This document shows, piece by piece, positions 5,979 through 16,100 of a stretch of DNA of 27,367 nt. The stretch comes from an uncultured Clostridia bacterium. GTDB taxonomy: Bacteria > Bacillota > Clostridia > Peptostreptococcales > Anaerovoracaceae. The notes beneath the pieces are model-generated. The model did no database searches, had not been told where the DNA came from, and worked only from the letters and a program-made list of their open reading frames with translations. The DNA lies in NCBI GenBank assembly GCA_946402595.1, contig CAMIWY010000001.1:1-27367 (forward strand), in the 5' to 3' direction. The position numbers and the translations under genes are program-made. Each line of letters opens with the position of its first letter. Within the stretch, counting starts at the first letter, position 1.

Positions 5979-6031
5979 CGTAAGATAATCATTTCACTGA
6001 TCAGTAGAAGGCAAAGGCAGAGGTAAAGAAA

Positions 6032-7102
6032 TTGAGTGACTGTATTATCAGCCTGCAGGGAGTGACCAAGGAATTCGGTACCAAGGGCGGCAAGGTTGTC
6101 GCGCTGAGGGACATAAACCTGGATATCGAGAGAGGCGACTCCTTCGGCATCATAGGACTTTCCGGAGCGGGGAAGTCGACCCTCGTGAGGACCATCAATC
6201 TTCTCGAGCAGCCCACGGAGGGCAAAGTCCTGTTTGACGGAAACGTTCTGACGGGTCTCAGGAGCAGAGATCTCAATCTGCACAGGCGCAAGATATCCAT
6301 GATTTTCCAGCAGTTCAACCTGCTGATGCAGAGGGACGCCATTGGAAATATCTGCTTCCCGATGGAGATAGCAGGGGTTCCGAAGGCGGAGGCAAGAGCC
6401 CGTGCTGAAGAACTTCTCAAGGTAGTTGATCTTGAGGACAGGGCGCACTCGTTCCCGTCGCAGCTGTCAGGAGGACAGAAGCAGAGAGTGGCGATCGCGA
6501 GAGCTCTTGCATCGGATCCTGAAGTCATACTTTGTGACGAGGCAACATCGGCTCTCGACCCTAAGACTACACGTTCTATACTGAAGCTGCTGAGGCAGAT
6601 CAATGAAGAGCGAGGAATCACACTGGTGGTCATCACTCACGAGATGGGAGTCATCAAGCAGCTCTGCAACAAGGTCGCAGTTATAGAAAACGGTGAGATC
6701 GTGGAGCAGGGGGATGTGGACGAAGTGTTCACCAAGCCTAAGACAAGAGCGGCGCGCAAGCTGTTCTTCCCTGACAGCGAGGACAGAGAGACCGCTGAGA
6801 CGAGAACGGCAACGAAGAACAGGCTGAGGCTCGTATTCAATGAGAAGACGGCATACAAACCGATCATCTCGAACATGATCCTCGAGACGGGTGAACCGGT
6901 CAACCTGCTGTATGCAAATCTGGATGCTCTTCTCGATGAGCAGATAGGACAGATGGTCATCTGTCTGTCGGATAATAAGGAAGCGGCAGAGAGACAGAAA
7001 GCGTACCTCATCAAGGAGGGCGTGGACTTTACAGAAATACCGGAGGATTCAGACTACTATGACTATCCTCTGCACGGATTCGGAGAGGAGGTGACAGAGT
7101 AA
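6032..7102 (+). CDS. metN: Methionine ABC importer, ATP-binding subunit
   Basis: 356 residues. The nucleotide-binding domain shows Walker A GLSGAGKST (42-50), Q-loop QQFNLL, signature LSGGQKQR (145-152), Walker B VILCDEATSALDP (165-177) and switch histidine ITHE (201-204). The C-terminal part (about 263-345) is the NIL domain, which in MetN binds internal methionine and slows transport. MetN dimers power import of L- or D-methionine through MetI. The start is a TTG with AGAGG upstream; no better start is nearby. The stop overlaps the metI start by one base (TAATG), indicating coupled translation. Expression is probably controlled by the leader attenuator just upstream. Confidence 0.95.
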   Translation: MSDCIISLQGVTKEFGTKGGKVVALRDINLDIERGDSFGIIGLSGAGKSTLVRTINLLEQPTEGKVLFDGNVLTGLRSRDLNLHRRKISMIFQQFNLLMQRDAIGNICFPMEIAGVPKAEARARAEELLKVVDLEDRAHSFPSQLSGGQKQRVAIARALASDPEVILCDEATSALDPKTTRSILKLLRQINEERGITLVVITHEMGVIKQLCNKVAVIENGEIVEQGDVDEVFTKPKTRAARKLFFPDSEDRETAETRTATKNRLRLVFNEKTAYKPIISNMILETGEPVNLLYANLDALLDEQIGQMVICLSDNKEAAERQKAYLIKEGVDFTEIPEDSDYYDYPLHGFGEEVTE

Positions 7103-7764
7103 TGGATACAGGCACATTGGTATCATTACTGGGAGAAGGCCTTCTCCAGACACTGTACATGACAGTGCTCGGAACACTGATGTCATATGTGATCGGACTT
7201 CCGATTGGAGTCTCACTCATAGTCACCGGACCTAACGGTATAAGACCGGTAGCCATATATAACAAGGTGATGGGCTTCATCGTCAACGTAATAAGATCCG
7301 TACCTTTCCTCATACTGATGATCGCCCTGATGCCGTACATCAGGAAGGTGATCGGCACCGGCATCGGAACCAGCGCAACGACAGCAGCACTCGTGGTAGC
7401 GGCAGCGCCGTTTGTGGCAAGGCTGGTGGAGCAGTCACTGCTCGAGGTAGATCCGGGAGTCATCGAGGCAGCGCAGGCGATGGGCGCCGGCAACTTCCAG
7501 ATAATACGCAAAGTCCTGCTTCTTGAGGCAAGGCCGTCTCTTCTGAACGGAGCGGCGGTCGCGACTATCAATATCCTCGGCTACTCCGCAATGGCGGGAA
7601 TAGTCGGAGGCGGCGGACTCGGCGACCTGGCCATCAGATACGGACTGTACAGATTCCAGCCGTCGATCATGTGGATCACGATAATCGTCCTCGTCATACT
7701 GGTGCAGATACTGCAGGAAGCAGGCATCAGATTAGCGGCCAGAATGGACAACAGGATAAACTAG
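7102..7764 (+). CDS. metI: Methionine ABC importer, permease subunit
   Basis: 220 residues with about five membrane helices, the size of MetI. The cytoplasmic coupling loop that docks on MetN is visible as EAAQAMGAGNFQIIRKVLL (from residue 122). The glycine-rich SAMAGIVGGGGLGDLAIRYG near the C-terminus is characteristic of MetI. It begins at the final A of the metN stop codon and so depends on metN translation. It forms the transmembrane pore of MetNIQ as a homodimer. After it come 98 bp containing a CTCAC/GTGAG stem and an AT-rich palindrome before metQ. Confidence 0.95.
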   Translation: MDTGTLVSLLGEGLLQTLYMTVLGTLMSYVIGLPIGVSLIVTGPNGIRPVAIYNKVMGFIVNVIRSVPFLILMIALMPYIRKVIGTGIGTSATTAALVVAAAPFVARLVEQSLLEVDPGVIEAAQAMGAGNFQIIRKVLLLEARPSLLNGAAVATINILGYSAMAGIVGGGGLGDLAIRYGLYRFQPSIMWITIIVLVILVQILQEAGIRLAARMDNRIN

Positions 7765-7806
7765 CCAAATAACTCACCAACAAAATGTGAGAAGTGGATA
7801 TATAAT

Positions 7807-7818
7807 CAATTATAATTG
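7807..7818. repeat. AT-rich perfect palindrome between metI and metQ
   Basis: CAATTATAATTG is a 12-bp perfect palindrome, next to TATAAT at 7801-7806. No convincing -35 box was found at the right spacing for either TATAAT, so a separate metQ promoter is possible but not supported. It might be an operator or simply AT-rich spacer. Confidence 0.3.
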
Positions 7819-7862
7819 TCATTAACAAGGTATTAATGGGTAATGAGAAAGGAGAACCAACA

Positions 7863-8696
7863 ATGAAGAATCTAAGAAAACTGAGCGTATTTGCAGTAGT
7901 CCTTGCACTCGTATTCGCATTCACAGCATGCGGCGGATCCGGCGGCGGAGAATCGGAACCTGATCCTGAGAAGGTCATTAAGGTAGCTGCATCCCCGACA
8001 CCTCATGCAGAGATACTCAATTCTGTAGCAGACAAGCTGGCAGAGGACGGATGGACGCTCGAAGTAGTCGAATTCGATGACTATGTACAGCCTAACGTTG
8101 CTACAACAGACGGAGATGTAGATGCGAACTACTTCCAGCACGTTCCGTATCTTGACCAGTACAATGAGGAAAACGGAACGAACCTCGTTGCTGTAGCTGA
8201 TGTACACTATGAGCCGATGGGCGTATATGCAGGCACCAAGGACAGCTTTGACGCTATCGCTGATGGAGACAAGATCGGAGTTCCTAATGATGTTACCAAC
8301 GAGGCAAGAGCACTTCTCCTGCTCGAGGCCAACGGAGTCATCAAGCTCAAGGACGGTGCAGGCGTAGCTGCAACCAAGGCAGACATCGTTGAGAATCCTA
8401 AGAATGTCGAGATCGTTGAACTTGAAGCAGCAACTATCCCGGCTTCACTTCCGGACCTCGCATTAGGCGTTATCAATGCCAACTATGCTATCGGAGCAGG
8501 ACTCAAGCTTGACGAGTCACTTGCTTATGAGGCAGAGGATTCACTCTCCGCTGATACATATGTAAACGTACTCGTTGTAAACGAGGAGAACAAGGACAGC
8601 GAGAAGACAAAGGCTCTCATCGCAGCACTGCAGACTGATGAAGTAAAGCAGTTCATCACAGATACATTCAACGGCGCGGTACTGCCTAAGTTCTAG
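7863..8696 (+). CDS. metQ: Methionine-binding lipoprotein (MetQ/NlpA family)
   Basis: 277 residues. The start at 7863 follows AGGAG at good spacing; an in-frame ATG at 7836 lies before the ribosome site and is not used. A lipoprotein signal peptide (KNLRK, then a hydrophobic stretch, ending FAFTAC-GG) gives a lipidated cysteine near residue 23 and anchors the protein outside the membrane. A Gly/Ser/Glu linker follows, then KVIKVAASPTPHAEIL, the usual beginning of the mature NlpA/MetQ fold. It captures methionine and hands it to MetNI. Together metN, metI and metQ form a complete importer, closed by a strong terminator. Confidence 0.95.
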   Translation: MKNLRKLSVFAVVLALVFAFTACGGSGGGESEPDPEKVIKVAASPTPHAEILNSVADKLAEDGWTLEVVEFDDYVQPNVATTDGDVDANYFQHVPYLDQYNEENGTNLVAVADVHYEPMGVYAGTKDSFDAIADGDKIGVPNDVTNEARALLLLEANGVIKLKDGAGVAATKADIVENPKNVEIVELEAATIPASLPDLALGVINANYAIGAGLKLDESLAYEAEDSLSADTYVNVLVVNEENKDSEKTKALIAALQTDEVKQFITDTFNGAVLPKF

Positions 8697-8754
8697 AAAT
8701 AATCACACAGACTTTTCCCGGACGGACAGATATCCGTCAGAGACAATAAGATCA

Positions 8755-8784
8755 GACAAAAGGGGATTTCGGTCCCCTTTTGTC
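8755..8784 (+). terminator. Intrinsic terminator of metNIQ
   Basis: GACAAAAGGGGA (8755-8766) and TCCCCTTTTGTC (8773-8784) pair perfectly around TTTCGG. The inner GGGGA/TCCCC stem followed by TTTT is the working terminator, and the outer A/T pairs allow the reverse direction as well. A smaller hairpin (GACGGA/TCCGTC, 8721-8738) precedes it. Confidence 0.9.
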
Positions 8785-8850
8785 ATGTGTTTGGACTATA
8801 ATAAATGAGGAGCAGAACGGTGCATACATTCGTTGCCTGACGGTACACAT

Positions 8851-9942
8851 ATGCAGCGCCTGCTGACTGAAAGAGAGAGGCGGAATAAAACGGTGAAATA
8901 CCTATATATACTTCTGGTTTTCATACCAATTACCATAGCGGGAAAGATAATGGGCTTTTCAGACACTGCCCTGTTCCTCTGCAGTGCACTTGCGATAGTG
9001 CCGCTGGCAGGAGTCATGGGCAAAGCCACTGACGATATCGCGGGCTTTGCCGGACAGAGGATAGGCGGTCTGCTGAATGCGACATTCGGAAATGCAACGG
9101 AGCTCATCATAGCGTTCGTAGCGATGAAGGAAGGGCTGTTCGATGTAGTCAAGGCTTCACTTGCAGGATCGGTCATCGGGAACATCCTGCTGGTGCTGGG
9201 CATGTCTATGCTGGCAGGCGGACTGAAATACAAGACGCAGACATTCAACCGGAATTCCATAAATATAACATCGAGCATGCTGCTCCTGTCGGTGCTCGGG
9301 CTCTCGATACCGGCTATATTCACGCATGCTCTTCCTGAGGAGAGCCTTAATTCGCAGTATGAAGGACTCAGCGTGATCATTGCGGTTCTGATGCTGCTGG
9401 TCTATGTGATGCAGTTCGTATTCACCTTCGTGACTCACAGGGCACTGTATGAGGAGTCTGTAACTGCGGACGATGAAGAGGAACACAATGCGAGCCTGCC
9501 GAAGGCCATTGGCCTCCTGGTCGCATCAACTGTCTGCATCGCCGTGATCTCGGAGATATTCGTCGGGACGGTCGAGCCTATGGCGGACAGCGCAGGTCTA
9601 AGCAGGACATTCGTCGGAATCATCCTGGTACCGATCATAGGAAATGCGGCTGAACATTCATCAGCCATCATAATGGCGTACAAGAACAAGATGAACGCTG
9701 CGATAGAGATCGCTCTCGGATCCAGCCTTCAGATAATACTGTTCGTAGTACCTGTGCTGACACTTCTCAGCCTGTTCTTCACGCCGATGAGCATCGTGTT
9801 CACACCGTTCGAGCTCGTCTCGGTGACAGGTGCGGTACTCATCGCGAACCGCGTTGCTTCAGACGGTGAGTCGAACTGGCTCGAAGGACTGCAGCTTGTG
9901 ACGGTATACATCATGATTGGCGCAGCTTTCTTCTTCGTGTGA
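8851..9942 (+). CDS. Calcium/proton antiporter (CaCA superfamily, Cax type)
   Basis: About 363 residues with ten to eleven hydrophobic helices in two inverted halves. The two ion-binding alpha repeats are plain: GGLLNATFGNATELIIAFVA near residue 75 and IGNAAEHSSAIIMA near residue 270, the glutamates being the Ca2+/H+ exchange residues. A short acidic loop (TADDEEEHNAS) separates the halves. It would export calcium in exchange for protons at the cell membrane. The start is uncertain: TTG 8833, ATG 8851 or GTG 8893 (the last with GGCGG nine nt upstream and starting right at the first helix). A TATAAT box at 8797-8802 may be its -10 element. It stands alone between two terminators. Confidence 0.9.
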   Translation: MQRLLTERERRNKTVKYLYILLVFIPITIAGKIMGFSDTALFLCSALAIVPLAGVMGKATDDIAGFAGQRIGGLLNATFGNATELIIAFVAMKEGLFDVVKASLAGSVIGNILLVLGMSMLAGGLKYKTQTFNRNSINITSSMLLLSVLGLSIPAIFTHALPEESLNSQYEGLSVIIAVLMLLVYVMQFVFTFVTHRALYEESVTADDEEEHNASLPKAIGLLVASTVCIAVISEIFVGTVEPMADSAGLSRTFVGIILVPIIGNAAEHSSAIIMAYKNKMNAAIEIALGSSLQIILFVVPVLTLLSLFFTPMSIVFTPFELVSVTGAVLIANRVASDGESNWLEGLQLVTVYIMIGAAFFFV

Positions 9943-10006
9943 CAGGAAGGATCCCGGCAGCACTGTGTGCGGCTGCCGGCCGGTATAACTAATAATGGAA
10001 TCTAGG

Positions 10007-10031
10007 GCGCGGCCGTGGAGCTGCGCTTTTT
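10007..10031 (+). terminator. Intrinsic terminator after the antiporter gene
   Basis: GCGCGGC (10007-10013) pairs with GCTGCGC (10020-10026), one G-T, and is followed by TTTTT (10027-10031). An 8-bp stem without a T-run (CCGGCAGC/GCTGCCGG, 9954-9979) sits between it and the gene. Confidence 0.75.
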
Positions 10032-10060
10032 AGTGTCTTCATTTTGCACCACGATTATTA

Positions 10061-10066
10061 TATAAT
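10061..10066 (+). promoter_or_regulatory. Likely -10 box of the giant repeat-protein gene
   Basis: A perfect TATAAT lies 70 bp before the start codon, just after a terminator. The hexamer 17 bp upstream (TTCATT) is a poor -35. The leader contains a small hairpin, GCCGC-TCCGG-GCGGC (10095-10109), ahead of the AAAAGGA ribosome site. Confidence 0.4.
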
Positions 10067-10135
10067 CTACTATGTATGATTATGTTACCAATTAGCCGCT
10101 CCGGGCGGCGGATATGATTATAAAAGGAACAGATT

Positions 10136-13100
10136 ATGGACAAGAATTTCATCAAGGTAGACAAATGGGGAGAGTGTCTGTGGGGCATTGACGAGACCGG
10201 CAGACTCTTCATCAACGGAGGGCAGGCCGAGAGCGTGGATGACAGCGGTATTCCATGGGAAAACTACCGCACACTCATCGCAGAAGCCGCGGTCATCGGT
10301 GAAGTGACGTTCCCTGAAGGGGCATCGCTTGCCGGACTCTTTAAGGGCTGCAAGGGACTCGAGGCAGCAGACCTCAGCGGTTTCAATACAGCAGGCGTAA
10401 CTGACATGCGCTCGATGTTCGAAGGCTGCACCAGACTGAGAGAGCTGGATATATCCTCCTTCGACACGACCGGATGCTCAGACATGAACAGAATGTTCGC
10501 AAAGTGCGCAAGACTTACGGACATCCTGCTCGGACCTGAATTCAGCCTGAACGGAGACGGAACGACTTCATGCGACAGACTCGCAGTCAAGGAAGCCGGC
10601 AAGTACAGAAGGGCAAGAGTCATCTCCGCAGAGGGCTGCCTGGTCATCTATCATGAGAATGCAGGCAGGGATATCTCAACTGAGAGGAAGACAGTCCCTG
10701 ATTTCAGATACCTGATCGAGGATCCGATGTATGCGTCGCCTGGTGAAAAGTTCATCTTCATCGGATGGAACACCGAGGCTGACGGTTCGGGCACCATGCT
10801 CCAGCCAGGCCAGGAGATCAATAATGTCGATGAGGATCTCAACCTGTATGCCGTATGGGCGAGCGCACCTGAGATCGGAGAGGTGCGTCCTGTTGATGAG
10901 TTCACCTTCGGACAGCCGATACCTTTCGAACTGCCTGAGATCGTTTCTGCCGGAGACCCTAATGTAACCGGCTACCTTGAGGTCAGCCCGAACGGAGAAG
11001 AGGGCACATGGCAGGCGATAGACCACAACACGATCCTGCCTGTAAAATGCAACGGCTGGCTTGTAAGACTCTGCGCTTCCAACAGTGTAGGCAAAACGGT
11101 TTCGAACGCCGTTGAGCTGAGGATCAAGAAGGCCGCCAAGGATATGTCAGGCGTACGCTGGGCTGAAGACAGCAACATGACATATGACGGCACACCTAAG
11201 CACGTATGGATCGAAGGCCTCCCGGTCGGAGTGCATGCTGAGTACGAAGGCAACACCGCGACTGAGGCGGGCACCTATGTTGCGACCGTAAACCTTGATT
11301 TTGACGAAGACAATTTCAGCGAACCTTCGATCATGAAGGAATATGAGTGGTCTGTCAGAAAGGCTTCATATGACATGTCGCAGGTACACTGGGACTATGA
11401 GGATGCCTTTACCTATGACGGCACCGAAAGAAGCGTTGAGCTCACAGGACTCCCTGAGGGCGTTACAGCGACATATGAAAACAACATAGCTGCAAGAGCC
11501 GGAATCTATACCGCAACGGCAACTCTCCATTACGATGAGACCAACTACGAAAAGCCTGCGGACATAGTTCCGTGCGTATGGGAGATAGAGAGAGCGGTGA
11601 TCGATCCGCTGACACTGGAGTGGTCTGACTATGGCAAGTTCGTATATGACGGACAGCCAAAGTCCGTACGCATCCTCAACCTTCCGGATGATGCGGAGAT
11701 CGACTATGACGGAGCCGAGGAGACACCGGCCGGCAAATACCTTGCGAGAGGAACATTCACCGGAAACTACAGAGCTTCCGGTCCTGTGGAGTATGAGTGG
11801 GAAATCACCAAGGCTTCATATGACATGGGAGCCGTAAGATGGGGCTATGACAAGCCTTTCGATTTTGACCGCGAGACACACGAAGTCACCCTGGAAGGAG
11901 TTCCGGAAGAGCTCGGAGTAAAATACCGCAATCAGGTCGGCATCGCTGCCGGTGACTACAAGGCAGTTGCGATGTTCATCAACCCGGATACTCACAACTA
12001 CTTCACTCCGGAAGACATGACTCTTAACTGGAATATCAAAAAGAGAGTCATAGATATGTCCGGCGTAAAGTGGAACTATCAGGGACCTTTCACATACGAC
12101 GGTGAGACCAAGAGCGTCGAGCTGACCGGAGTGCCTGAAGGCATTCACGTTGACTATGAGAATGCAAGCGGATTCAACGCCGGAGTATATAACGCACACG
12201 CTGTCCTTGAGTATGATTCGGACAACATGTACGCTCTGCAGCCTGCTGACTGCCAGTGGAAGATCAACAAAGACAGATTCGACATCTCCGGAGTGCACTG
12301 GGATTACAGCGAAGCTTTCACATATGACGGAAGAGAGCACGGAGTATATCTCGAGGGACTCCCTGAAGGCATCAATGTTGAGTATTCAGACAATATCAAG
12401 ATAGACGCAGGCAAGTATGTAGCTACGGCATCGCTCAGCCCGAGCGATCCTATGAACTATGAGACACCTGAGGTCAACGGCTGCACATGGGCCATCAATA
12501 AGGCACAGATAGAGAAGCCGGGTCTTGAGTGGACAGACTGCAGCGGTTTTGTCTTCGATGGAACCGACAAGATCGTAGAGATCACGAGTGACATCGGAGA
12601 TGATGTTACTGTTGAGTACGCATTCAATAAGTACCACAATGCCGGCAGATACTATGCCAAGGCACTGTTCACGGCTGTCGATGACAGCAACTACCTGCCG
12701 CCGAAGCCGATGGGATATTCGTGGAGCATCAGCAAGGCAGACCCTGACATCACAGGCGCAGTGTGGGATTACACATCGCCGTTTACATACGATGGCAGCA
12801 GGAAGAGCGTAAGACTTTCAGGCGTGCCGGAAGGTGTAAGGGTAAGCTATACCAATGCCAGCGCTACGGATGCGGGTGATTACACAGCTATCGCCAGATT
12901 CACAGTAAGCGACACTGCCAACTACAATACGAGCATTCCTGACATGACACTCGACTGGAGCATCGAGAAGGCCGAGTACGATCTCAGAAATGCAAAATGG
13001 CAGGAGGAGAGAAAGTTCACATACGACGGCTATGAGAAGGAGGTCGTTATCAACGGACTTCCGGACGGCCTTGAACCTGTATACAGCGGAAACACTGCAG

Positions 13101-16100
13101 CAAATGCAGGCGTTTACATGGCTGAGGCAGCGTTCGCATTTGATGAGAAGAATTATGAGAGACCTGAGTTCCGCGAATGCACCTGGGAGATAGACAAGGC
13201 ACCGGTAGATATATCCGGGATCAGCTGGTCTTATGAGAAGCCGTTCACATATGACGGATCCGAGAAGACTGTCTATGCTGTCGACATTCCTGAAGGCTGC
13301 TACGCTGTATACGGAAACACAAGAGCATCACAGGCCGGAACATATGTCGGAACTGCAGAGATAAGACCTGAAGATACTGCCAACTACACTCCGGTCAAGC
13401 TCGGCAATGTCACCTGGAGAATAGAGAAGGGTGACTACGATATGAGCCACGCATACTGGGATTACGACAGGCCGTTTACATATGACGGAACTGAACATAA
13501 GGTCGTGATCAAGGGCCTGCCTGAGGGTGTAACACCTACATACAGAAACAACGAGGCAGCTGATGCCGGCACATATGAGGCATCAGTAACGTTCAGAGGC
13601 GCAGATGAAAGGAACTATAAAGTACCTTCCTTTGCAAACTGTGAGTGGACTGTAAAGAAGGCAGATTTTGACATGTCATCCGTCCAGTGGAACTACAGCG
13701 GAGAGTTCAGCTACACCGGGAGGATGCATGAGGTCGAGCTGAGAGGCCTGCCTGAAGGCGTACGTCCGGTATATTCGGGCAATGCAGCAGCAGCGACAGG
13801 CTTCTACGAAGCAACAGCTGACCTGATCCCGTTTGACCAGAGCAACTACAACAAGCCGTACGTAGACAGCTGCAAGTGGCGCATCGTCAAGGCTGACTAC
13901 GAGATGGGTGCCGTAAAGTGGGACTACACAGATGCCAAGGTATATAACGGAAGAGTCCAGAGTGTAATGCTCGAGCAGCTTCCTAACGGAGTCAGCGCTG
14001 ACTACAGGAACAACGAGGCGACCGGTGCTGGCAAGTATACCGCAAGGGCCATCCTCAAGGTATCCGATGAGGCCAACTACAATACACCGACCGTAGCAGA
14101 CTGCGACTGGGAGATCATCAGGGCAGACTACGACATGAGCGGAGCTGAGTGGGATTACCAGCCTGATTCATTCACATACGACGGAGAGAGAAAGAGCATA
14201 GAACTCTTCAATCTCCCGGAGAATGTCACGGCGGCATACGAGGGCAACAGCGGATTCCTCGCAGGAGACTATGTTGCCACGGCTTCCTTCAGAACATCAG
14301 ACAGCAACTTCAATGCTCCTGAGACAGTCACCTTCCCTTGGCACATCGGCAAGGCGGAGTATGACATGTCCGGCGTGAAGTGGGACTACACCGGAGAGTT
14401 CGTCTACGACGGAACTCCTAAGAGGGTCGATCTCACAGGCGTTCCTGAAGGACTCAGTGTGGAGTACGAAGACAACTCGGCAACCGATGCAGGAACCTAC
14501 ATCGCTGTTGCCAGATTCAGGACCAACACGGGCAACTACAGCACTCCTGATCCTATGAGCTGCACATGGACCATAAACAAGGCTGATCCGGATATCCGCA
14601 GACTCAGATGGGACTATTCACAGCCGTTCACCTATGACGGAAGCGAGATGAAGGTAGAGCTCGCAGGCATTCCTGAGACAATCACGGCTGAATACTACGG
14701 CAACACAGGAACTGAAGTAGGACACTATTCAGCACATGCGACTCTCAGGTCGGTCAATCCTGAGAACTATAACGATCCGGCCATCGCTGACTGCGACTGG
14801 GAGATCGTTAAGGCAGAGTATGACATGTCCGATGCAAGATGGACCGGCGATATGAGATATGTCTATGACGGTACAGAGAAGTCTATCTCTCTCACAGGAC
14901 TGCCTGATGGTGTCCTGCCGATATACGACGGCAATACTGCAACAGAGGCAGGTGAATATACCGCTTCGGCAGACCTCATATACGATGAGCACAACTACAT
15001 CCAGCCGCATATCGGAACTATGGACTGGAGGATCGACAAGGCCGTATACGACATGTCCGGAGTTTCATGGGATTACGAGGACAGCTTTACATATAACGGC
15101 GAGGAGAGATCGATCGCCCTCAAGGGACTGCCGGCAGGCGTAACAGCAGCCTACACGGGCAACACAGGTATCAATGCCGGTGAGTATGAAGCTTCTGCAG
15201 AGCTCAGCTATGATGAGAGGAACTACTTCAGACCTGAATTCGGACCTGTAAGATGGCGCATAGGAATGGCGGATGCACCTGTGGACATAAGCGGCATCAG
15301 CTGGAACTATGAAGGACCGTTCGTATATGACGGAACACCTAAGGGCGTAGCGCTCACGGAGAGAGCTAAGGAACAGGGATTCCTTGAGAGACTGCGCGGA
15401 GTCGCACCTGAGATGGAGCTTGTAGGCGTACCTGAGGGATTCGAGGTAGTATACGAGGACAATACTGCGACGGATGCAGGCGTATACTACGCCAAGGCAA
15501 AACTCGTAAATCCCGCTGACACCAACTACAGAGAGGTCGTCCTGCCTGAGTGCAGATGGGAGATCTCCAAGGCGGGCATAGACATGTCAGGCGTTCACTG
15601 GGATTATGAGAGCCCGTTCGTATATGACGGTGAGGAGAAGAGCGTTCAGCTCGCAGGACTCCCTGAAAATGTCACAGTAATCTATAAGGGAAGTACTGCG
15701 ACAGGCGCCGGCGAATATGAGGCCATGGCTGAGATCGAAGCGGCTGATCCTGTAAACTTCGAGACACCTGAACCTGTCAGAGGATGCTGGTGGCAGATCC
15801 TCAAGGCGAAGTATGACATGTCAGGAGTAGAATGGGCGTACAGCGATGACATCATCTACAACGGTGAGGAGAAGACCGTGAAGCTCACAGGTCTGCCGGA
15901 CGGCGTCACTGTACAGGGATACAGAGGCAACACCGCGATCGATGCCGGTACATACATGGCTGAAGCGATCCTCGACTACAGCAACAAGGACAACTACGAG
16001 GAGCCTACTGTAGCAAGCCTGAAGTGGAGGATCCAGAAGAAGAAGATCAACACATCCGCTGTAAGATGGGATTATGACCCGAGCACGCTGTTCGTATATG

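Noticed and set aside
7836..7862. Upstream metQ start at 7836
   Set aside because: The AGGAG ribosome site lies inside this stretch and serves the ATG at 7863, where the lipoprotein signal begins.
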